The notes under the pieces are model-generated. The model was given only the letters and a program-made list of their open reading frames with translations, made no database searches and was not told the origin of the DNA. A DNA stretch of 15,119 nucleotides from DATEMK01 sp035275625. GTDB lineage: Bacteria > Bacteroidota > Bacteroidia > AKYH767-A > OLB10. Position 1 is the stretch's first letter. Each line of letters opens with the position of its first letter. Of the stretch, positions 8,976-14,202 are shown one piece after another. The translations under genes and the position numbers were made by a program. The stretch covers positions 1 to 15,119 of the forward strand of contig DATEMK010000370.1 in assembly GCA_035275625.1 (NCBI GenBank), in the 5' to 3' direction.

Positions 8976-9395
8976 CCTTCTTAAAGCCACAGTTGCCTCT
9001 CTTAAAGCTTAGCCCGGTGCTCTTAAAGCTTTATGCGTTGTACATAAAGCTTTGCCTGTTGTTCTTGAAGCTTTGTGAGGAAAACATAAACCTTTGTTTG
9101 TTGCTCTTAAAGCTTTATGCTTTGAACATGAAGCTTTCTCTTCTGCTGTTTAAGCTTTGTCTTAGGCGAATGAAGCTTTAAGCGTTCCTCTTAAAGCTTT
9201 AACTTCATAATACAAAGCTATATGGGCTCTTTTGTAAGCTTTGTGTTGAGCAGACGAAGCTTTGTCTTCCGCTCTTATTACTTTGTGTGTTGCAATTGAA
9301 GCTTTCTCTTCTGCTCTTAAAGCTTTATGCTGTACAGATGAAGCTTTATGTCCTGCTCTTTAAGCTTTGAGAAGAAATTATGAACTAAAGAGCGT
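8976..9395. repeat. Array of about 20 units of a 21-bp repeat centred on AAAGCTTT, with 42-bp alternation
   Basis: The central G (or its aligned base) of the AAAGCTTT core falls exactly every 21 bp, at 8986, 9007, 9028 and so on to 9385, with no slip across 20 units. Fifteen units keep an intact AAGCTT; units at 8986, 9091, 9217, 9280 and 9385 are degenerate at the core. From unit 3 on, two types alternate. Type A resembles GCTCTTAAAGCTTTATG (e.g. 9028, 9112, 9322). Type B resembles ACATGAAGCTTTGTCTTC (e.g. 9049, 9133, 9259). A-B pairs form inverted repeats. Because 21 is divisible by 3, the array gives heptad-repeat frames on both strands: on plus, LLKLYAL-type units after ATG 8933 to stop 9181; on minus, HKALRAE-type units through 65 stop-free codons (9359-9165). 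Neither has a convincing start. There are no unique spacers, so it is not a CRISPR. The function is unknown. Confidence 0.95.
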
Positions 9396-9453
9396 TATTT
9401 AAAACGAAACAGGGAAAATAGATGAAATTTGAAATGCAAAAAGTAAAACAATT

Positions 9454-9484
9454 TTTACCACGGTTCGTTTAATAACTATCTTTA
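9454..9484 (+). promoter_or_regulatory. Candidate Bacteroidota-type promoter for the DUF2147-type gene
   Basis: TATCTTTA (9477-9484) matches TAnnTTTG at all but the last base. TTTA (9454-9457) stands 19 nt upstream in the -33 position. The start codon at 9495 would leave a very short leader of a few nucleotides. Motif match only. Confidence 0.4.
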
Positions 9485-9494
9485 CAAGAACGGA

Positions 9495-9995
9495 ATGGGT
9501 TTTATTAAAACAAAAAAAAGAAATACCGGAAAGAAAAAATTATCCGGGTTATGGATTACCGTGTTATTTATATTTTTTAAAACCACCACTGCCCATGCGC
9601 AAGCCGATCCGGGCGATATGATTCTTGGCGACTGGATGGATCCGAAAAAAGAAACAGTTGTGCATTGCTTTAAGCAGGACGGCATGTACTTCGGAAGACT
9701 GATATGGGTTGAAAACATTGAAAGAAAAGGCCAGCCTCTCTCAGAGCCGGATAAGCATTTTATAAATTATATCGTGCTGCGAAATTTTGAATATAAAGAT
9801 AATGAATGGGTAAATGGAGTCATACATCAGCCCAAAACCAATAAAACTTATACCGCTTATTTAAGACTAAAAGACAATGATTCGATGGAAGTGATCGGGT
9901 ACATATTTTTCAGGTTTTTATCAGAATCGCAGGTTTTTACAAGAGTTACTACAGCAGATGTGGAGGCACTAAACCTTCAATCTGTCTTTGAATAA
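9495..9995 (+). CDS. Exported DUF2147-family protein
   Basis: 166 residues. Seen: a basic N-region (KTKKRNTGKKK), hydrophobic core at about 17-30 and cleavage near AHAQA (33-37), so it is exported. The mature part follows the DUF2147 pattern: GDWMDPKKETVVHCFKQDGMYFGRLIWV (about 45-72), then VLRNFEYKDNEWVNGVIHQPKTNKTYTAYLRLKD in two blocks (94-127), then MEVIGYIFFRFLSESQVFTRV (131-151). The expected glycine and tryptophan anchors (GDW, WVNGVI, IGY, FTR) are present. DUF2147 is a small lipocalin-like beta-barrel or sandwich family of unknown biochemical role, common in Bacteroidota and Proteobacteria. It stands alone: the repeat array lies upstream and an RNA-like hairpin region downstream. Family call good, function unknown. 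Confidence 0.85.
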   Translation: MGFIKTKKRNTGKKKLSGLWITVLFIFFKTTTAHAQADPGDMILGDWMDPKKETVVHCFKQDGMYFGRLIWVENIERKGQPLSEPDKHFINYIVLRNFEYKDNEWVNGVIHQPKTNKTYTAYLRLKDNDSMEVIGYIFFRFLSESQVFTRVTTADVEALNLQSVFE

Positions 9996-10064
9996 AATTC
10001 CCGTATCTCCCTCAAAGATATTTATTCCTTTTGACACAGTCGGGTGAACGGTCTCCCACTGCAT

Positions 10065-10116
10065 AAAAATCTCACACGGCCTGGTGAACAACTCTTGCAG
10101 TGATGTGAGGTTTTTT
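10065..10116 (+). terminator. Terminator-like hairpin with long loop downstream of the DUF2147-type gene
   Basis: The 5' arm AAAAATCTCACA (10065-10076) pairs with TGTGAGGTTTTT (10104-10115) over about 12 bp including one G-T wobble, and ends in six T residues (10111-10116). The 27-nt loop is long for an intrinsic terminator. Its loop also contains TGCAGTG (10096-10102), which can pair instead with CACTGCA (10057-10063). It is 70 nt after the DUF2147 stop codon. Confidence 0.5.
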
Positions 10117-10200
10117 AATGGATAATGTTTTGAAATTATGATTGAAACACCAATGATGGTTAATTCAAAAAGAAAAATTACTTTCGCTTAAATGAAACAA

Positions 10201-10225
10201 CCGAGTCCCTAAAAAGGAGACTCGG
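10201..10225. other. Strong inverted repeat / hairpin
   Basis: CCGAGTC (10201-10207) pairs with GACTCGG (10219-10225). The stem can extend inward with CCT and AGG around AAAA, with one bulged base. No T-tract follows, so it is not a typical terminator. It lies just upstream of the composition change and could be an operator, an RNA stem or part of a decayed mobile-element end. Confidence 0.6.
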
Positions 10226-10332
10226 ATGGGACATAAGGGAAAAGTGGCGGAGGAGTTTGGATTTTACAGTTTGGATGTGGTGGAAATGAAAAGGCTGGAT
10301 TTTATTTAAACGGAGGAAATCATACAAGTACA

Positions 10333-10461
10333 ATGAGAAAAAAACTGATTAGGAATATTGTAACAGTTTTTAATATTAATATTGTGGTCATTGAGGATTG
10401 GTTACAGAATGATGAAGAGGAAAAAATATATACTCTATGTCATCTTACAAAGGGTTGGTAA
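10333..10461 (+). CDS. Possible 42-residue small protein upstream of the Dam methyltransferase
   Basis: ATG 10333 opens 42 codons (starting MRKKLIRNIVTVF, ending LCHLTKGW) and the frame stops 12 nt before the methyltransferase start. A purine-rich GGAGGA lies at about 10312-10317, rather far upstream (about 15 nt). The peptide has a basic, hydrophobic first half and an acidic patch NDEEE; I recognise no family and no clear helix-turn-helix. Its position immediately before a modification gene could suit a leader peptide or small regulator, but short open frames occur by chance in AT-rich DNA. Confidence 0.3.
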   Translation: MRKKLIRNIVTVFNINIVVIEDWLQNDEEEKIYTLCHLTKGW

Positions 10462-10473
10462 TGAATATTAAAT

Positions 10474-11340
10474 ATGTTTAAAACGCCCATAGATAAATTA
10501 AAGATACATACACCAATTATTGAAGATGATTCTGCTGTCAAGCCATTTTTACGATGGGCTGGAGGTAAACAAAATCTCGTTCGAGTACTTTCTGAGAATA
10601 TTCCAAAAACTAAATTTAAAAATTATTATGAACCCTTTCTAGGAGCGGGTTCTCTTTTTCTTTTTAATGGTTTCTCAAATGCGTATTTATCAGATATTAA
10701 TCCGCATTTAATCAATTGCTACATTTCAATAAAGGACTCTGCCGAAAAAGTTCAAGATAGGCTTGAATTTCACAAAAAAAAGACAAGTAGCGAATACTAT
10801 TATAAGCTACGAAACATTTTTAATAAAAGAAAAGATCAATTTACAATTGATCAAGCAGCCATTTTCATTTTTTTAGTCCATACTTCTTTTAATGGAATTT
10901 ACAGGGTAAATAAAAAAGGAGAATATAATGTACCTTTTGGAAAAAGCAAGCCTGCAATTCCAGATTATGCACACCTAACAAAAATTCAAAATAAATTAAG
11001 AAACACAACAATAATTAACATTATGTATCAAGACATTTTAAATAAAATATCATATCGCGATTTTGTTTATTTCGATCCACCTTATCCCCCTCTAAATGGT
11101 ACTTCTTTCTTTCAACATTATTCTATTGATAAATTTCCAAACAAACAGCAAGTTGAACTTTCTCATTCTGCCACCGAACTTAGTAAAAAAGGAGTAAATG
11201 TTATGATTTCTAACGCAGAAACGCCTATGATAAAAAAATTATATAATGGTTGGAATATGAAAAGAGTCAGAACATATAGATATGTAAATTGTAAAGCAGA
11301 AAGAAAAGCTGTAAATGAATTAATCATTACAAATTATTAA
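10474..11340 (+). CDS. Dam-family (D12 class) DNA adenine N6-methyltransferase
   Basis: 288 residues, the usual length for Dam/M.DpnII-type enzymes (270-290). Seen in alpha-class order: KPFLRWAGGK (23-32), the S-adenosylmethionine motif I EPFLGAGS (53-60), acidic SDIN (73-76), the substrate-contact segment FNGIYRVNKKGEYNVPFG (139-156) and catalytic motif IV DPPY (201-204). It should transfer a methyl group to adenine in a short site. GATC is typical for close relatives but cannot be proven from motifs. It heads an operon: the stop is 3 nt before the next start. No restriction endonuclease is visible in the window, so it is solitary here, or its partner lies elsewhere or is lost. The gene is much more AT-rich than the genes to the left, suggesting horizontal acquisition. 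Confidence 0.93.
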   Translation: MFKTPIDKLKIHTPIIEDDSAVKPFLRWAGGKQNLVRVLSENIPKTKFKNYYEPFLGAGSLFLFNGFSNAYLSDINPHLINCYISIKDSAEKVQDRLEFHKKKTSSEYYYKLRNIFNKRKDQFTIDQAAIFIFLVHTSFNGIYRVNKKGEYNVPFGKSKPAIPDYAHLTKIQNKLRNTTIINIMYQDILNKISYRDFVYFDPPYPPLNGTSFFQHYSIDKFPNKQQVELSHSATELSKKGVNVMISNAETPMIKKLYNGWNMKRVRTYRYVNCKAERKAVNELIITNY

Positions 11341-11343
11341 ACC

Positions 11344-11841
11344 ATGCAAAGTCAGAAGAGAATACATTTAGAAAAAACGATAAAAGGTTTTTCCTACAAC
11401 ATAATTGGCGTAATATTGCCCTTCATATTGTCATTAATACCCATTTTTATTTTAAATAAACAGGATGCTATTTGGAAATTTTTAGATGAAGGGCAATTTT
11501 TACTTTTTGGTGCCGGTCTTTATACAAGCTCAATATTTTTATTTGGAGAAAATAGAGATTCGATTAGAAAAACAAAAGATAAAATACTTAGTAATTTATC
11601 TTTGTGGTTTTTAATAATCTGCTCCTCTTTCTATGCAATTATATATTGTCTGGATTTAATTAATAACACTACTAACGTATTAAATACATATTTCATTCGA
11701 TGTGGGTCATTATTTTTATTTGTTATTTCTGTTATTTCTGTTTACAGAAGCATTTACATTGACTTCTTAAAATCCTATCCCGAAGTGGATATTAAAGAAG
11801 AAAGCAAAAAGGGTGTTGATGACATTTTGAAACAACTTTAA
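11344..11841 (+). CDS. Four-helix membrane protein of unknown function
   Basis: 165 residues. Seen: four hydrophobic segments at about 17-37, 50-67, 84-106 and 117-137, a basic stretch (RDSIRKTKDK, 71-80) between helices 2 and 3, and a charged C-terminal tail (about 140-165, PEVDIKEESKKGVDDILKQL) likely in the cytoplasm. No enzymatic motif is recognised. It begins 3 nt after the methyltransferase stop and ends 11 nt before the DGQHR gene, so it is almost certainly cotranscribed and probably translationally coupled. Small membrane proteins in such operons can be effectors or anchors, but nothing here shows that directly. Confidence 0.8.
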   Translation: MQSQKRIHLEKTIKGFSYNIIGVILPFILSLIPIFILNKQDAIWKFLDEGQFLLFGAGLYTSSIFLFGENRDSIRKTKDKILSNLSLWFLIICSSFYAIIYCLDLINNTTNVLNTYFIRCGSLFLFVISVISVYRSIYIDFLKSYPEVDIKEESKKGVDDILKQL

Positions 11842-11852
11842 ACTTAAGAGAA

Positions 11853-12959
11853 ATGCAAACAATCGATTTTAGATGTTTAAAGTGTAAACAGCCAATTGGA
11901 GAATTTTATATTGGAATATTGAATCATTCAGATTTAATTAAAATTACTTATGCTGATATTCGTAGACTCGATACTCATTCAGAACAAAGGGAAGTTGAAA
12001 TTTATACCGGAATTCAAAGGGAATTATCAAAAAATCGAGTAAAGGAAATAGGCAAATATGTGAATATGGTAGATGCTACGTTTCCAACTGGTGTTATCAT
12101 TCACATTAATCAAAAGGATGTTGTGAATTATGATGAAGCAAATGAAATAATGACAATTCCTTTCTTGGATAACATTGCTAAAGTATTAGATGGTCAGCAT
12201 AGAATAGCAGGATTAGAAGAATATTCTCAAAACGATAATTCTTTTCAAATCAATGTAACAATTTTTGTCGGAATGGAATTGGAGGATCAAGCTATTGTTT
12301 TTGCAACGATTAATAAAACTCAAACAAAGGTGAATAAATCACTTGTTGCGGATTTGTTCGAATTTGCAACTCATAGAAGTCCACACAAAACAGCTCACAA
12401 TATTGTTAGAGCACTAAATCAAAAAACAGGCAGTCCATTTAAAGATAAAATAAAAATTCTCGGAACAGCAGATGATAAAGAAAAAGAAACCATCACGCAA
12501 GCAACTTTCTCTGAATCCTTAATGAAATTATATTCTAAAGACCTAATGACGGATAGAGATATTTACAAACGAGGAAACAAGCCTGAAAAGTTTACGGGAA
12601 AGGAATTATTAAATAGGCCTTTACGTAATTTGTTTATTGATGAGGAGGATGCTTTAATTGCTAAAATTATATGGGAATACTTTAAGGCTGTTGAAACAAA
12701 ATGGCCAACTGCATGGAAAGTTGTTGAACCTGAAATGATATTAAACAAATCAACTGGTTTTATTGCTTTAATGAATTTATTTAAAGATCTCTATGTGAAA
12801 ATTGGGAAGATTGGTGAAGTAGTAACATCTGATAAATATGAAAACTATTTTAATAAATCTGACTTAGCTGATAAAGATTTTAATAGAACTAATTTCATTC
12901 CAGGATCAGGTGGCCAAGCAAATCTCTATAGAACATTAAAAGAGCAGCTTAAAGTATAG
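11853..12959 (+). CDS. DGQHR-domain protein (DndB-like)
   Basis: 368 residues. Seen: signature LDGQHRIAGL (D113 G114 Q115 H116 R117), preceded by the usual EQR segment (about 46-48), RVKEIGKYV and FPTGVIIHI, and followed by FATINKTQTKVNKSL (from F150). These match the DGQHR/DndB group, whose ParB-like fold members include DndB (regulator in DNA phosphorothioation) and DpdB (7-deazaguanine DNA modification). An N-terminal CLKC (C8, C11) could bind metal or be incidental. About 150 C-terminal residues are mostly helical with no motif I know. No dndA/C/D/E, or dpd genes are in the window; the protein instead shares an operon with a Dam methyltransferase and a membrane protein. Inference: a DNA-binding or DNA-acting partner in a modification/defence module. 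Confidence 0.88.
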   Translation: MQTIDFRCLKCKQPIGEFYIGILNHSDLIKITYADIRRLDTHSEQREVEIYTGIQRELSKNRVKEIGKYVNMVDATFPTGVIIHINQKDVVNYDEANEIMTIPFLDNIAKVLDGQHRIAGLEEYSQNDNSFQINVTIFVGMELEDQAIVFATINKTQTKVNKSLVADLFEFATHRSPHKTAHNIVRALNQKTGSPFKDKIKILGTADDKEKETITQATFSESLMKLYSKDLMTDRDIYKRGNKPEKFTGKELLNRPLRNLFIDEEDALIAKIIWEYFKAVETKWPTAWKVVEPEMILNKSTGFIALMNLFKDLYVKIGKIGEVVTSDKYENYFNKSDLADKDFNRTNFIPGSGGQANLYRTLKEQLKV

Positions 12960-13251
12960 AATTACTTTATTCATACGTTTGACAGAGACCTCTCCAACTC
13001 GTATACAGCTGAAGGGTTGCCTATGTGAGAGTGAGAGACGAGAATGTTCAGAGACGGAAATAAAGTTTTTAATTAATTGATTGAACTGTAATTAACGAGA
13101 CTAAGAAAAGCCCTAGATATTGAACCGATTGTGTACATACATAAAATGGCGAAAATATCTACCATGAGAAAATTATACAGTATAGACTGACCAAAATTTT
13201 TCATTGTACTCTGCAAGATTTTTAAACCTCTGCTTAAATCAATGGTAAAGT
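12960..13251. other. Convergent intergenic region between the Dam operon and the TIR-like genes
   Basis: This is 292 bp between two converging gene sets. No convincing intrinsic terminator was found. A 14-codon frame at 13146-13190 (MAKISTMRKL...) faintly recalls the N-terminus of IS21-type transposases, but stops at once. The 12980-13060 part (several GAGAC/GAGAG-like words on both strands) is less AT-rich than its surroundings and may be a remnant. No direct evidence of a gene. Confidence 0.45.
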
Positions 13252-14202
13252 TTAATATATCATTCTAAAATATTTACTTACCTTATCGTTCACTTCTTTG
13301 ATAATTTCAATTTTATTCTCCAAGGATTTTCTATTTTGCTTAGCATTTTGCATTAATTTATATACAGTTTTAAACATTTTATCAATATCAGATTTTGTCA
13401 ACTCATTCTTTTGTTTTTCCATTGCGTTACTTATTTTTGCTTCAAGAGATTCTAGTCTCGATTTTACAACAATAAGCCAAACATCAAAGGCAAGTGAATA
13501 CGCTTCCATGATTTGAGAATCGCAAATTTTTTTTAACGCATTACCCACTTTATCACCTCTAATCATTGCATCAAATACAGTCCAATATTTAATGAAAAAA
13601 GCATCTAATTTATTTTGAAATTCTTTTTCAGTTTTCCAGTCATTTCTTTCTATATAATCAGCCGCCATATCAAATTCATTTTCCCAAATTTTATCCATCT
13701 CATCCAAAAAATTATTCAAATCTTTATATTCATTTCTAATGGCGATAAAATCGAACTTTGATTTTGAAGCAGTTTTAACCAACTTTTGCGAATTATATAA
13801 TTCCCGATTTAATTTTACATATAAGGATATTAAGTCTCTTTTATCAAATAATATTTCTGGTATTTTATTTTTTAAAAGGGGTTCATAACCCGAAATTAAA
13901 TTCACTTTTTTCTCACGAATTATTAAATAATTATTTTGACCAACCACATGAAATAAATTACTCAACACAGCAAATGGACCTACAGTTAATTTATTTTTAT
14001 TATATGTAATTAAAATCACTAGGTAAAGAGATTGCTTTATATTGTTCTTTATACCATTCAACTGAGCATCTTGGCTAAGTAAGTTAATATTAAAAGCATT
14101 TACTGAAAAGTTAAAACTTTTAGTTAAATAATTTACCAAGTTTGTTAAGATTTGTGACTCAATATCTCCAAATATAATAATATCTGAATATTTATTTTTC
14201 AT
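13252..14202 (-). CDS. TIR-like domain paralogue lacking the catalytic signature, with helical C-terminus
   Basis: 316 residues from ATG 14202-14200, which overlaps the upstream stop as TGATG, a classic coupling arrangement; a TTG one codon earlier is less likely. Seen: residues about 6-135 form alternating strands and helices (SDIIIFGD, LYLVILITYNK, NNYLIIREKK, EILFDKRDL) that parallel the upstream gene product segment by segment. Where that protein has RPNLYDE, this one has GPFAVLS, so the Arg and Glu are missing. Residues 150-316 are predicted mostly helical with charged coiled-coil stretches. Inference: a diverged, probably inactive partner of the upstream TIR-like protein, perhaps a regulatory or sensing subunit. 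Very AT-rich. The fold assignment rests on pattern, not on a profile search. Confidence 0.6.
   Translation of the reverse strand: MKNKYSDIIIFGDIESQILTNLVNYLTKSFNFSVNAFNINLLSQDAQLNGIKNNIKQSLYLVILITYNKNKLTVGPFAVLSNLFHVVGQNNYLIIREKKVNLISGYEPLLKNKIPEILFDKRDLISLYVKLNRELYNSQKLVKTASKSKFDFIAIRNEYKDLNNFLDEMDKIWENEFDMAADYIERNDWKTEKEFQNKLDAFFIKYWTVFDAMIRGDKVGNALKKICDSQIMEAYSLAFDVWLIVVKSRLESLEAKISNAMEKQKNELTKSDIDKMFKTVYKLMQNAKQNRKSLENKIEIIKEVNDKVSKYFRMIY

Larger units (their letters stand above)
8849..9494. other. Intergenic region dominated by the 21-bp array
   Basis: Between the GSDH-like gene and the DUF2147-type gene lie the terminator (8879-8914), about 60 bp of unremarkable DNA, the repeat array, and about 100 bp of AT-rich leader (9396-9494) holding the next promoter. 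An 82-codon frame opens at ATG 8933 and ends at 9181. It is built almost wholly from the repeat (leucine/lysine heptads) and has no recognisable initiation signal, so I do not call it a gene, though it cannot be excluded. Confidence 0.6.
9996..10473. other. Intergenic transition region with hairpins and tiny ORFs
   Basis: This stretch joins the moderate-GC left half to the AT-rich right half. It holds a hairpin (10037-10061), a terminator-like hairpin (10065-10116), a TACTTTCG promoter-like box (10179-10186) lacking a clear -33 partner, a strong hairpin (10201-10225), a 27-codon frame (10226-10309, starting MGHKGKVAEEFGF) and a 42-codon frame (10333-10461). The 27-codon frame has no support beyond being open. 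No tRNA or att-like repeat was seen. Confidence 0.5.

Noticed and set aside
8930..9181. Plus-strand frame as a real protein gene
   Set aside because: The 8930 codon is TTG, with ATG at 8933. The product is nearly all repeat-derived Leu/Lys heptads, equally open frames exist on the other strand, and no promoter was found. Kept as a repeat with the coding option noted.
8976..9395. CRISPR array
   Set aside because: Repeats are contiguous 21-mers without unique spacers, units vary throughout, and no cas gene is in the window.
12960..13251. Hidden restriction endonuclease gene to pair with the Dam methyltransferase
   Set aside because: No frame longer than a few dozen codons exists on either strand in this gap, and neither TIR-like protein shows a PD-(D/E)XK-type motif I can recognise.
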